Shown here: in pieces, positions 31,478-44,900 of the stretch | Layout of the letters: each line of letters opens with the position of its first letter | Position numbering within the stretch: the stretch's first letter is position 1 | DNA from: Antennarius striatus | Taxonomy: Eukaryota > Chordata > Actinopteri > Lophiiformes > Antennariidae | Assembly: GCF_040054535.1 (NCBI RefSeq) | Contig: NC_090780.1 | Location: 7,960,501-8,024,500, forward strand | DNA length: 64,000 nt | Reading direction: 5' to 3' | Made by a program: the position numbers and the translations under genes | Notes under the pieces: model-generated | What the model saw: only the letters and a program-made list of their open reading frames with translations | What the model was told of the DNA's origin: nothing | The model's database searches: none

Positions 31478-34400
31478 ATGAGCAGTAAGTGAACTTTTTT
31501 TGTAACTCAGGGGCATGTTGTGGGCGACGGATTTTATTAACAGTAAAAGTCCGAAAACGCGAAGCGTATTAAGTGAACGCACGACATTGTATTGTTTAGC
31601 TTAGCGTCTCGAGCACTTTTAAAGTATCCCACTACTGAACAGCTAGTTGTCGATACTTGGCTACTAACATCTGACCAGCCACGGACAGCGAGCCAACTTG
31701 TCCACAGTAACGTTACATGTGATCATGTTTAACGAGAATCAAATAGTGATTGAACTGTTCCTAATTTACGTGCGCTGGCTTGCTCGTCGTACTATTCATT
31801 TACCGAGTTGGAGAGCCTTTAACCCGTTCTTGAAGCTGTTAGCAGTCTCTTCTGCTACACGACTCGTATCGGGTTATTTGTTAGCTTAAGGCTAACTGGC
31901 TCCCGGAACACTTGTCTCACCATTTTTCTTACGTTTCTCGTGTTTTTAGCTTCACGGTAATCAATAAAAGTATTAGGGTTTGGTTTTATTTAGCTTGAGC
32001 GCGCCAGTTTCTTAAACATGATGGACTTTGTCCCGATCGCTGAAAGTAAGATTCAGGCATTTGGTCGCTTTCTACGCAACTACTTTTTAAGATAAGTGAT
32101 CTGAGCAACTCTCCTTCCGCAGATCAGCAGCAGGGTGAAATGGCGGCTGTGGAGAGCGGCTTCAGTCAGAAGAGAAACACAAGTTCACAAGTAAGTTGAC
32201 CAGACTTGTGCTCTTTGCTATACCGGCCAAGTGTTGGCAGAGAAACATTTACCATACCCGTAACTCTTGGCTGTTGAGCGTGTTAAGTATTAGCTATTTG
32301 TTTGATTTTGTAATTGACCGTGGGTTGTTGATTTTCTTACCCGAGCACATGTCATTGGGGTGGGGAATGGGCAGGTAAATTTCGCCCACATGGGGAGTTG
32401 CCATTAAAGCCAGGCACTTTATGTGCAATTTGCTCGGCCCATTTGGCTGGGCTTGGAGGGGTGGCTAGAGGAGTGCGTCAGTTTATAGGGCAAAATAAAG
32501 TGTGGGAGGGAGATGGGTGGGTTTGGGGGGAGGGGAAGCCGAGCCCGCCGCTGCTTTGGAAATATGTGTCCCCTCCCCTAGACTCCCACCCTGTCGTTGC
32601 CTGGACTTGTAACTTCAGCCCCGCTCTCTGCCAAGTTGTGGAAAGAGACATGCATGGAGGGAATATAAAAAGTTAATATCAAGCTTATAGTTTGAGTTTT
32701 GAACATGTGTAGCACTTACAAAAGCAGTCAAACGTTATTTTTTAAAATTTATTTATTTGATTCAGGTTCATTGGCTGGTCCCAAATTGCCCGTAGGAGTG
32801 AGTGAGTGTGTGTGTGTGTGTGTGTGGTTGTATGTCTTTGTGTGTGGCGCCGTGGTGCACTGGCTTCGTGTCCAGAGTGTCCCCCGCCTCACGCCCTATA
32901 CCAGCTGGGATAGGCTCCAGCTCCACATGACCTGCTACAGCGGATACAGCAACAGAAAATGAATGAATGAATGAGTGATTCTAAACTACAGATACACATT
33001 TGTCATAAGTGCAACATTAACAGTCGCGATTGCTTGCATCATATATTTCTGCAAATTCCTTTATTTCGTTTCCAGGATTCACAACAACCGTCTCCTCTTG
33101 CCTTGTTGGCAGCAACATGCAGTCGAATCGACCCTCCAGGAGAGAGTGATTCACCTTCAGACCAGCAAAACCAGCAGCAACAGCTCGAACTAAACCAGGG
33201 TGTTTTCTCTTCAAGTGCCAATGGCTGGCAGGTCATCCCCCTCAATGTACAGGCATCCTCAGGCTGTAACACCATCACCACTGACTCCTCAGGTTGTGTG
33301 ACAGGAGACACAAGTAAGAGCAGACAAGGTCTGTCACCATCAGTGGCTGCCTCAAGCACTCAGGGACAACAGCAGCAACCGCATCAATACGTAGTGGCGC
33401 AGGCTCCATCGATGCCAGGTCAACAAGTTCTTACTGCCATATCAGGCGTGATGCCCAACATTCAGTACCAGGTTATCCCACAGTTTCAGACAGTAGATGG
33501 TCAGGCACTACAGTTGGCACCTGCTCAGCAGGATTCCAATTTACCTTCTGCCGCAGCACCAGGACAGCAGTTTCAAATCGTGTCCTCTCCTAATGGACAG
33601 CAACTCATAGCCGCAACCAACCGAGCAGGTGCAGCAGGAAACATCATTACCATGCCCAGTCTCCTACAGGGGGCCATCCCCATTCAAAATATAAACTTGG
33701 GCAATGGGGTGTTACAAAATCAGCCTCAGTTCCTTGCAAATATGCCCATGTCACTAAATGGAAACATCACTTTGCTGCCTGTCAGCACTGGATCAAGCAG
33801 CACTGGGGGTGACTCAAATGGTGGAGGTGATACAGGGGGTAACCAGCTGATACAGCAAACACAACGGCCAGTGTCTTCCAGCAGTGGGGCAGGTTACATG
33901 ACGAGCACATCCACTGTCACCACACAGAGTTCCACTTCTTATGGAATGACCCAAACACAGAACAGCAATGGAGTAATGACAGGAGCGTTCCAACAGAACC
34001 CAGTGTCTTCCCTCGGTGTCCCAATACAGCCAGACAACAGAGATGGACAGCAACCACAGCAAATACTCATCCAGCCTCAGCAGGTTATTCAAGGGGGAAC
34101 ACACCTCCAGACCATTCAGGCAGGTACGGGTGGTCAGGTCTTTGCAGCGCCAACACTCAGCCAAGAGGGGCTTCAGAATCTTCAAATTATGCCAAATGCA
34201 GGCCCTATCCTCCTGCGCACTGTTGCACCGAATGGCCAGGTGAGCTGGCAGACCATTCAGATCCAGAATCCAACAGGACCTCAGATCACATTGGCCCCAA
34301 TGCAGTCTCTGCCCCAACTGGGACAGGCTCAAGGAGCTGCTGCTGCCGGAGGAGTATCTGTAAACACCGTTCAGATCCCAGGCATCCAGACTATCAACCT

Positions 34401-37396
34401 CAACACACTTGGAGCCTCCGGGTTGCAGATGCACCAGCTGCAGACGGTTCCCATCGCCATCGGCAATTCGGGAGGTTAGTCAGTAGCTTCCCCTGAGGAA
34501 ATAATTCATGTTTAGTGTTAAAAAAATATGTATGTACATTTACATATGTTTTGAATAGTGGACTACTGTATATTTCATAAAATATATAGAATTAACTAAT
34601 ATTAAAGGCAGGTACTCAAGCTGTTACTCAAGAAAAACTGGTGTGGACATCGATGTACTTGTGTTACAAAATAATCCTTATAGGAAAATGTTTTCAAAGG
34701 AGTCGGTTTTATGATTTTATTTTACTATTTGCAGTCTTAACTTTTTAAATGTAAATATGATAAATACAAGTTGCCTCTGACAGATTTACTTCAAGCAAGA
34801 CAGAACCCTGACTATGTCCATTAAGTACACAGGAATTGTTTAGCAGGACACTAACTGGCAGTTTGGCAGAATAAATAGTAATGGAGACAATTAGGTTTAT
34901 TTGCTGTATGCATTTTTTCCATGAGGTGGTTCTTCTAAGATGCAAAGTATCCTGTATCTTTAGATTTGGTCTCTTTTGCTATTTGAGTGTCAAGAGCCAG
35001 GGACCGGTTTAACCAGTTCTGTTGGCCTGGTGACACCTGGAGCTCTTTACTGACTGCATGTTTATCTTGAATTCACCTTCTCACTAACATTGCATGTCTT
35101 CAGACGACGGCCACATGGTTGCATTGTTGTGGTTGTGGGTGGGTCACTATGTCTGTGTAACAGGCGTGTATCTTGGCCCCTCCAGTCTTGCAGCAGCTTT
35201 TATAACATCTGAATCCCTCATCACGCATGTTATTTTTAAGTAAAAAATAACATGGTTGCTTGTCTAAATTAAATCAAATACCAACATTTGTGAGCAATAC
35301 TTTTGTTTTTAGTGCATTTATTAGCCTCCAATCAAGTACTTCAATATAGTGAGCTGCCGAGTGGTAGATTTTTCTTGAAATCAGTGCTGATCTGAAAATG
35401 GTCTTGTCTTAAACTTACTAGTTAGGGTAGCTTCAAATTATCTGGAATTTTGGTTAGGTAATTCTATAACCCATTTTTCATGAGTACTTCGCGTTTAACA
35501 TTCTGGGTTGAGTGTTATTTATTTCTTAAGCAGTATTAACTGAAGCTATTGTACTCATAAATGGCTTACAATGAGGAAAATAAAATAACCAGTGAAATTC
35601 TTGACCATTTATGCAGTAAGACATTGTGTGTTTGTTGTGGGCAACATGCAATTAAAACTTGCATACAGTTCATGCATTATCATTCCTTTGTTAGTCATTA
35701 CTCCTGAGGAACATGTTATTAACCAATAACATGTCATTATTATTGTGTAGACTCTCACAATGGAGTGTTTTTTAATCCTTTACTACAGGAGAGCAGGCCT
35801 TACAAACAGGTGGAGAAAGTTTGGATGATAGTGCAGCTTTGGATGAGGAGGACATAAGCCCACCACCACAAGGACGACGTAACCGTAGGGAGGCCTGTAC
35901 TTGCCCGTTCTGCAAAGATGGAGAAGGACGGTATGTCACTAATCCAACCTAATGTTTGTCAGGTTTAACAAGTAATTTAATCAATTCAGACAGAAAATCA
36001 AAACCTCTAGATGCCATTCCACCTTGTATGATATAAACAGCAGCATGCTTGTTTGAGTTAAAATACATGTTAAGTAAATTGCCTATATTCCTATTGATCG
36101 TGTGTGTGTGTGTTTGTGTGTGTGTAAAAGAAGGGGTATGCACACACGCATATGCCCACACAACTGGCCTTTGGGTAATGTTACGGAAAATGTAAAAAGG
36201 TTCATGCTAGTGATACATCATGAAAGTATGGCATTTAAGTAGAAGTATGATAAGAAATTTTTCTCATTTCAAATAATTTACTGAAACAAAAACCAATATT
36301 GGTGGCTAGACCACAAACAATGTCAATAACTCAAACAGGGTGTTAACACCCTTTCCGTGGCGAGATACTCTTGATAAATTGTTTGGTATTGTCGTGATGT
36401 CAAAATATAAACTGCAAGATGAGGACTGTGTATTGGTCGATTCATGAAGCAAGTACTGGTTGTGACTTTTGCTGTTAAGATTCTTGTTAAGACCAGGAAG
36501 TTGTGCAAAAAGTATTGACATTGAATAGTGGTACAATTGTGTACAAAAGTTTAGAGTAAGTTTACACACACATATACTGTATATTATATTCTCGCATTTC
36601 TGAACATTGAGTTTTAAGTAATTGATTTTATCTCGAGTTTGTTGTGTGCTGTTTATACTTAAATGCCATGGCATTAATGTGTATGTTTGGCACCACTGTA
36701 AAGCTTTGACTACAGTATTAACATGCTTCAGTCCCTCCTGCTGGTATGTAGTCTGCTCGTAGAGAACTCAGTATCTCAAATTTTGATATCCTTTTATTAA
36801 AGCAGTGATCCAACTAAAAAGAAGCAGCACATGTGTCATGTTCCTGGTTGTGGGAAAATATATGGCAAGACATCCCACCTGAGGGCACACCTCCGCTGGC
36901 ACACAGGAGAACGACCCTTTGTCTGCAGCTGGTCCTTCTGTGGAAAAAGATTCACCCGTTCAGATGAGCTCCAGCGACATAAGAGGACACACACAGGTGA
37001 CATGATTTAGTTTATTTCAAAGTATGAAAAGGATGGTTATGGACCAGCAATATCTGCTGCAGCACTTCAAGTTTAAATGATTTTATTTCTTCCTACTATT
37101 CAGGTGAGAAGAAGTTTGCGTGTCCGGAGTGTCCCAAACGCTTCATGCGCAGCGATCACCTTTCAAAGCACATCAAAACCCACATGAACAAGAAAGTAAC
37201 AAACACTACAGGCTCAAGTGATGCTTCTTCCACTCCAGCAAGAATAAAAGTTGAACCCGGAGCCATGTCGGCTAATGACCAGCACACCATTGTTGCCATG
37301 GAAACCTTATCTGCAGAGAGCATAGCTCGATTAGCCAGCAGTGGTATCAACATGATGCAGGTGGACCTTCATCAGATTAATGGCAATAATTACTAA
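31478..37396 (+). CDS. sp1: Sp1 zinc-finger transcription factor
   Basis: Six coding exons: 31478-31484, 32123-32190, 33076-34474, 35789-35930, 36806-36996, 37104-37396. They total 2100 bases with stop, 699 residues (human 785). Sp1 is a nuclear GC-box-binding activator. Seen: a split start codon exon (MS + N/D-type codon) as in the Sp1/3/4 group; the Sp box [15 protein letters not shown] (about 29-43); two Gln-rich and Ser/Thr-rich activation regions with family blocks [28 protein letters not shown] and [13 protein letters not shown]; the Buttonhead box [11 protein letters not shown] (about 524-534); three C2H2 fingers (about 549-630) with [16 protein letters not shown] and RSDHLSKH; and the C-terminal block [13 protein letters not shown]. 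It is closer to Sp1 than Sp3/Sp4 because of the C-terminus and the [11 protein letters not shown] finger. A NAGNAG acceptor precedes exon 5. Confidence 0.96.
32018..32045 (+). other. Candidate alternative first exon of sp1
   Basis: ATGATGGACTTTGTCCC begins a 28-base open segment (MMDFVPIAE + 1 nt) ending at a good donor A|GTAAGA. It leaves phase 1, exactly as the normal first exon (31478-31484) does, so it would splice in frame to exon 2 at 32123. The intron would be only 77 bases. This is seen in sequence only; use is unproven. Confidence 0.35.
32763..32975 (+). repeat. SINE-like fish repeat, 3' part, in sp1 intron 2
   Basis: Shares with 54711-55073 the blocks GGCTGGTCCCAAATTGCCCGTAGGAGTGAGTG, GTGGTGCACTGGC and GTGTCCCCCGCCTCACGCCCT, ending in a (GAAT)n tail at 32957-32972. 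It lies 100 bases upstream of sp1 exon 3. Confidence 0.75.
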
Positions 37397-38925
37397 GGAC
37401 TGTGACGGAGCAGAAAGATGGCCTTGATGGACATTATATTTGGACATTTGGGGTTTAAAAAGGGCACGTAGAACTTCAAACGCACCATTTCTCAGTTTTC
37501 AGACAGGACACGAAACGCTAGTAAGTTTGAGAGTGTCAAAGAAAACAGTAAGTCAGAAACGCTGCGGTAAAAAAAACATATCTTATTTCCAATGAATGGA
37601 AATGACACCAAGCTAGCTTAGGTCTGTAATAAAACACAGACCGGAACATTTGATGTCATACTGGTGGTAGGCAAAATGCTCTGTCAACAAGCTTTTTTTA
37701 AGAAACGATGCCGATAAATCAGATTTGCACTGAGGATGTGAGTTTTGCTACTTGTCCCTCTCCACCTCAAGTGTCTCCCGCCCTCTCTATTAGCCCGTCG
37801 GCTTACCTTGCCCACATCGTCCCATAATGCTAAAGTTACTTCAAAAAATAAAATTCTAATCATCTTTATTTGAAAGTATCTTATGTCATGTTCACAAACT
37901 AAATAATTAAACATAGGCATTACATGTAAAGTGTTTGGTAGGCTGTCTAGGATGCTGGTATGAATAGCCAGACATACTAATTTGTGTAAGGATGTAGGTG
38001 TCAGGACACCACTGAAATCCTTCCAGTAATACTGAAACCTCTTATGTAGGTACACACATTCAAGCCATCATGCTTTGATTTATCATTGCAAAAACTTTTT
38101 TATGTGTATATATTTTTGTAATGGAAAGGCTACAGAAATTCTTAGCTTATGCAGGATCATCTTGCACATCTGCAATTTGCCTTTCAGTTGTATGAACTTC
38201 TCATGCGCAATCAATCATCATCCTATTTTGTTACTTATATATACACAGTATCTATACATGTAGATTAAATATGTACATTTACAAGCCTTTTTCATTAATA
38301 GTATATTCAATATAATACAGAACTTAGCAGTAAGTTCTGTTATACTTAACATCTGAGATTTGGACTTGCAGACCTTTCAGTGCATTTATTCATATTTGGT
38401 CTAAATATGTTTTAATGTCCATACATATGTAAGCTCAAAACCAAAGGTTCATGCCTATATTTACATTCATACTGAAAATGCAAAACTAAAATGTTTCTTT
38501 GGCTAATGTACTTTCTAGCAGTTTTTGCTCGTGTGATGTATTTGTTAAAGTGCTAACTGGAAATAATGGCTTGAGGCAAACCTCGGACACATTGTCTAAA
38601 TACATAACTTTCAAAATGTTACTTTGGGTCAAATTTTCTGAAAATGATTTTCAAAACTGTTTAGATTCTCTCTTAGAATTCTGCAATGAAGTTCCTTGCA
38701 CAGCAAGTGCTATTTTTCTTCGACACATTATGAAATTAAATGATTTTTATTGTTTATAAAACGTCTGCAGATGCCAACAGCTGGATTAAAATATGCTTTT
38801 TCATCATTGTTTGCTGTCCAAAAATGTTTATTCATTATTCATTTAAAATCTCAGGAAGTGAATGATTCACCAGGTAAAAAAATAATACAAAAAAAAATAA
38901 TCAAACAGTTGCTTCTGTGGTGCGG
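37397..38925 (+). other. sp1 3' UTR
   Basis: AT-rich non-coding sequence after the sp1 stop. It reaches the last exon of the oppositely oriented cdca7 gene at 38926. A possible polyadenylation signal AATAAA at about 39424 would make the two transcripts overlap tail to tail. No other coding exon seen. Confidence 0.5.
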
Positions 38926-41900
38926 TCACATCTCTACCTCACTGTCCTTCTGTTTGTTACGGAGGCTGTGGGAGAAGAACATTTGGTGTTTGTCAGTTCC
39001 AAAACTTTGTTACTCATTAAACAGACAGTTCATCTGAAAGTCAAAAGTATTTATGGTTTTCCTTTTTATTCGCTATAATTGATCTATTCACATTTACAGA
39101 AGCTGTGTAACAGCTTGGATTTCTTGATTTAAAGGGGACCTGCAGATGCTTAACCAATACTGGTCAGACTTCCAGCCGTAATGGGCTGCTGTAATGCAGG
39201 TCGAGTTTCAAAAGAAAAACATTTTCTAAAACAGATCTGGATCGCTTCTGATTTAAAAATATGAGTGTCAAATGAGTGTAAAAGTATTTCCATAATTTTT
39301 CCAATCTTTTGTTCCGGTATACAGTGTCAAAAAGTCACCCGTCCTCAGTTCACTGAAACAGTGGATAACATTAATACATTTTTGCATTTCTTTCAGGATC
39401 ATGAAAGTATTAAGTGAATTGCAAATAAAGATTTTATTAATACATACAGTAATCCCTCGCTTATTCGCACTTCAAGATGAACAGCTTCACTACATTGTGG
39501 ATTTTTACTATATAGTCACGTGATACCCTACCAGCATGCTATTGGCTGACAGCATCCATCACTCTTCTTTGATACAAAAGTTTTAAACTGTCTATAAGAG
39601 TGTGGGAAAGGTAATACAGATATAAGGTTGTTTAGTATCAGTATGGGGAGGGTTCATAAACGTTTACCGTAAATTACAGTGCACCCTCGTTCCTCACGGT
39701 TAATGTGTTCCAGGAACCACACGCGATTAACAATTCCGCGATAGAGCGACAAACTATCTTATTTATGGTAATTTAAACGTTTATGACCTTTCCCATACTG
39801 ATATTAAACAACCTTATATCTGTATTACCTTTTCCCACACTCTTAGCGACTGTTTAAAGCACTTTTTGTGTCTCAAGTAAGTCAGAGACTCACAGAACGT
39901 AACGGACTTCTGGAAGCCGTCAGCCAATAGAATGCATGTAAGGTATCACGTGGCTGCCTACCAAAAATCAACGATGAGGTGAAGTCACGAGTGTTGATGC
40001 GCGAGGGCGCACTGTACTGAAAATAATAAGTTTGTCGCTATATCGTGGAATTTTGCATTCCAGTGGTCCTGGAATGCATTAACCCTGAGTAACGGGGGAT
40101 TACTGTATATACATACATGTACAAATAAACATACAGTATGTATGTGACGCACACACCTGCTGAGGTAGGAGTGGACATCAGAGAAGCCGTGGTACTGAGC
40201 CAGGGGGAACAGAACGCCGGTCGGGCAACGGCCATCACGCTGGCGGCAAAAGCTGCAGTTGCAAATGCCACGACAGGGAGGACACCACCAATCCTGAGGA
40301 GATCACCAAACAGTCATACATTAATCTGTCTGGATTTCAAGGGAGGCAAATAATTTGAAGTTAACGTTTTCAGGGTCCAGGAATTAGGGGAGAAGAGTTA
40401 ATTTTCTTATGTGACAGGTAAGTGACATCCTGGTCAGACAATGTGTGTGCTGTGCCGGGAGTACCTTCTTTTAGAGGCCATGTGATGAGCTTCTTTTGAT
40501 ATAGCCTAGAAATTACTCTGTAATTACTCAGGTTTTACTTACAATACAGTAAGTAAACAACACCTCTTGCTGTAACCATTGTTTCTGCTTTTTAGTTTCC
40601 AACTGGTAAAAGTAAAAATGCTAGATTAAAGTCAATGAACTAGAATATTGCTTCTGTGTTTTTTGACTCTACGGAACTCTGATCTAACCCTTAAAATCAT
40701 ATGTTTTGCTTAAATAAACACTGAAAAGAGTGTGTTTGTGTGTCAGTAGACAAACCGGATCAAGCAGCGCTTTCCTGACATCCTCTCCATATCTGTTCCT
40801 AAGACATGGTCCACAGAACTGACCCTGAATTCCCCGACAGTCCTGACTGCGACAGCATGTCTTAGTGTCGACAGTTTTCTGACGGCACTGATGACAAGTG
40901 GAGCCCTGAAAAATGGAAACAAACATCAGCACCAGAGAGGACAGGTAGTGGAACTCTCACAATATTTACTGAATAGCAACGCTCTCCTTGTGGTTCCTGT
41001 TCTTAATTAATTAAGCACTTGTCACTCGCAAGCCAAGGACTTTGTCTCTGAACTCACTGTGACTACATTGTACACTTTATCAGTCATGTTGTCTGCGACC
41101 AGCTCAAGCTCCTCCTGTGTGACGTCTTCCACAGGACGGACAAAATGAGGTTTGCTGTGACTGGGTCGTGGTGCGCCACGGCGCTGTGGGGCTCGGCGTA
41201 CCTTAGTGAAAAAAGGAAACCAGTTTACTTTAATTGTCTTCCACAGAAAACTATAATTGATTTGTCGAGTGTTATTACAAGTAACAACCTCCCACTTACA
41301 GAGTACATCCCACAGATACAAAATGCAAAAGAAAAAAGCCAAATAAAACACACTCTTCCTACTCAGGATTTATGAATGGATCAATGCACAATCATGTACT
41401 TGCTGTGTGAGATATTGATTTTATAGCATTTTAATTTTGTCATCTGACATACATAAAAACAAATAGAAAGCAACCATACCCACAGTCACAGTACAAATGT
41501 CATTGCAGTCCAATAAGAAATGCTTTTTTCTTCTTTTCCTTTCGGCTTTTCCCTTCAGGGGTCACCACAGCGAATCAACTGCCTCCATCTAACCTTGTCT
41601 TTTGCATCCTCTTCTCTCACACCGACTACCTTCATGTCCTCTTTCACTACATTCATAAACTTTCTTTGGTCTTCCTCTAGGCCTCCTGCCTGGCAGTTCA
41701 AAACTCAGCATCCTTCTACCAATTAATTCACTATCTCTCCTCTGGACATGTCCAAACCATCTCAGTCTGGCCTCTCTGACTTTATCTCCAAAACCTCTAA
41801 CATGTGCTGTCCCTCTGATATACTCAATCCTGATCCTATCCATCCTGGTCTCTCCCAGAGAGAACCTCAGCATCTCCATCTCTGCTACCTCCAGCTCTGT

Positions 41901-44900
41901 CTCCTGTCTTGTCCTCAGTGACACTGTCTCTAGACCAAACAACATTGCTGGTCTCACCAGAGTTTTGTACACCTTTCATTTTATCTGAAACTCTTCTATC
42001 ACACCTGACACTTCTCTCTACCCGTTCCATCCATACCGCCTGTACACACTTCTTCACCTCTTTTCCACACTCTCCGATGCTCTGGACTGTTGACCCTAAC
42101 TATTTAAAATCCGCCACCTTCTTGATCTCTTCTCCTTGTAACCTCCCTCTTTCTCTTGGGTCCCCCTCATTCACACACATGTACTCTGTCTTACTGCGGC
42201 TAACCTTCTTTCCTGTCCTTTCCAAGACAAACCTCCACCTCTCTAGCTTCTCCTCCACCTGTTCCTTGCTCTCACTACAGATCACAATGTCAACTGCAAA
42301 CATAGTCCATGGAGGTTCCTGTCTAACCTTGTCTGTCAGCCTGTCCATCTCCATTGCGAACAAGACTGGGCTCAGAACTGATCCCTGATGCAGTTCCACC
42401 CCCACCTTGAACTCCTCTGTCACACCTACAACACACCTCACCAATGTCTTACAGTCCTCATACATGTCCTGCACCGCTCTAACATACTCCAGACTTCCTC
42501 ATACAATACCACAGTTCCTCTCTGGGCATCATGTCATAAGCTTTCTCCAGATTTACAAAAGCACAATGCAGCTCCCTCAGGCCTTCTCTGTACTTCTCTA
42601 TCAACATCCTCAAAGCAAATATTGCATCTGTAGTACTCTATTTGGCATGAAACCATACTGCTGCTCACAAATGTTCACTTCTGTCCTTAGTCTAGCTTCA
42701 ACTACTCTTTCCCATAACTTCATCGTATCGCTCATCAGCTTTATTCCTCTGTAGTTGCCACAACTCTGCACATCTCCCTTGTTCTTAAAAATGGACACCA
42801 GCACACTTCTCCTCCATTCCTCAGGCATCTTCTCATTCTCTAAGATCCTGTTGAACAACGCAGTCAGAATCTCTACTGCCACCTCTCCTAGACACTTCCA
42901 TGCCTCCACAGCTATATCATCAGGACCGAGTGCCTTTCCACACTTCATCCTCTTCAATGGCCTCCTCACTTCATACTGACTAATCTTTGCTACTTCCTGG
43001 TCCACAACAGCCACCTCTTCTAGTCTGTGTTCTGTCTCATTTTCCTCTTTCATCAACTCTTCAAAGTACTCTTTCCATCACACTACTGGCACCTGTCAAT
43101 AGACTTCCCTCCCTATCCTTATCTGGTCTCCTGGACACACAGTATGTCTACCTTCCTTCTCTGCATCATGTCAACCAACTCTCTACCTTTTCCTGTCATA
43201 GTTCCAACATTCAACGTCCCTACTGTCAGTCCCATACTCTTCGCGTTGCTCTCCTCTCTCTTCCTACGAACACACTTTCCTCCTCTCCTTCTTTGACCAA
43301 CAGTAGTCCAATTTCCACTGGCAACCTGTAGGTGAACAGCACCGATGGTGGTCGTTGTTAACCTGGGCCTCAACCTATCCGGTATTGAAGTCATAGATTT
43401 GATTTGCATGTTTGATTTGGCAGAAGTTTTACATCGGATGCCCTTCCTGATATAACCTTCTGTATTTATCCGGGCTTGGGACCGCCCCAATAGGACACTG
43501 GCTTATGCCCTCTTGCAGCTACATTAATAACAAGTGCTTTCAAGAAAGCATTTTAAATTACAGTATTTTCCGCACTATAAGGCGCACCCTCAACAATATG
43601 TTTGATAATTTATTTCATATATAAGGTGCACCGGATTATAAGGCGCACACAATAAAAAATAAGAAAAATTTATTTGATAAACTGCAGCAGCTGTAGTTGT
43701 GCAATCCGTCCACTAGATAGAGCCACGCTGCTCAGGCAGTCATGATTGCATTCATGACTTCCTGACTACCTTTGAATGGCCCCTATTGTTATGTCAATAA
43801 GCCATTCTGAGCCTCATCAAGGAAACCTGATCACTTGATCTTATTTTAGAAAGAAGTCAACACACATATTAAAAAACCTGACATTAAAAACTGGTTAAAT
43901 TCATTACGAGTGCAGTCAGTGCGAACAGAGCGGATTATTTCCTGATCTGAAGTTCGAAGGAGATATTTAAGCTCCGACATTCGTCTTTTTATTAATTATT
44001 GTTTCGATCGATCGGTAGTCCAGTCGGAGGTGAGGTGCAGCTATTTGCTGCTGTGTGTCCTAAACAATTTTTTAACTAGTTTTTAATGTCAGGCTGCTAA
44101 TTTACTGGAAAATGCGACACTGTCTTACTCCTAGAACTGACTTTAACGTCGGTGTCTCACCGCCATGAATCTCACCGCACGTCGCTGCAGACAGAATACA
44201 CAAGCCTAAATGTGCCCCTCCGCCGACCGCCCAGAGCTATCAACTACATTTGTAAATCAATTGCAGCACACCAGACACCTTTGTCTAGCAGTGACTCTGC
44301 TCTTGAAATTTCAGGAAATGCTGGAATTTCAGCTTTGAGGGTCTTTCATTCACCTTTATGCCAGTTTCTCCGTGCTTTTCCACAGACTAATAGAATGGAC
44401 CGTCACTAGATTCCAGATGACAGCACAATGGCATTTTTAAGACCAATTAAGTTTAAAGTTGATATTTCCGACGCCAAATAGTTAGGAAATACTAAGATCA
44501 GTCATTCAGTCAAACTTTATTAATAGAATTTTTGAAAGTTCCTTATGTTTTGCTCAGTGATCACAGGTGCTCCTACAGTCTGCTCTACCGTCTGAGAGCA
44601 GCTCAGTCAGAGCCGGGACTTCGGTGACGCCCCTTGACTACTGTTGTTAGGGGGCATAGGCCCGAGTGCCTGGTGACGGGGCTCCTCTGGTGGCGGAGTG
44701 CGGCATGACTGGCGGCCAGACTGCCTGCTTTTTTTCAGCGATCATGTTTTTCACCAATATTAATATGAATATTAATCCATATATGACATATCGGATTATA
44801 AGGCGCACTACGGGTTTATGGGAAAATTTTAGGCTTTTAGGTGTGCCTTATAGTGCGGATAATATGGTAACTATTTCAATAAGAAAGGCTTTAATATTTT

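Noticed and set aside
32971-33075. N-terminal extension of the large sp1 open frame
   Set aside because: It lies upstream of the TTTCCAG acceptor at 33075. The Sp1-type start is supplied by the two short upstream exons.
33814-34434. 206-residue minus-strand frame inside sp1 exon 3
   Set aside because: Antisense shadow of the Gln-rich coding exon with no domain of its own.
40038-40271. Minus-strand Met-initiated frame overlapping the cdca7 exon at 40157-40293
   Set aside because: It is out of frame with the 4CXXC coding sequence and reads into the intron.
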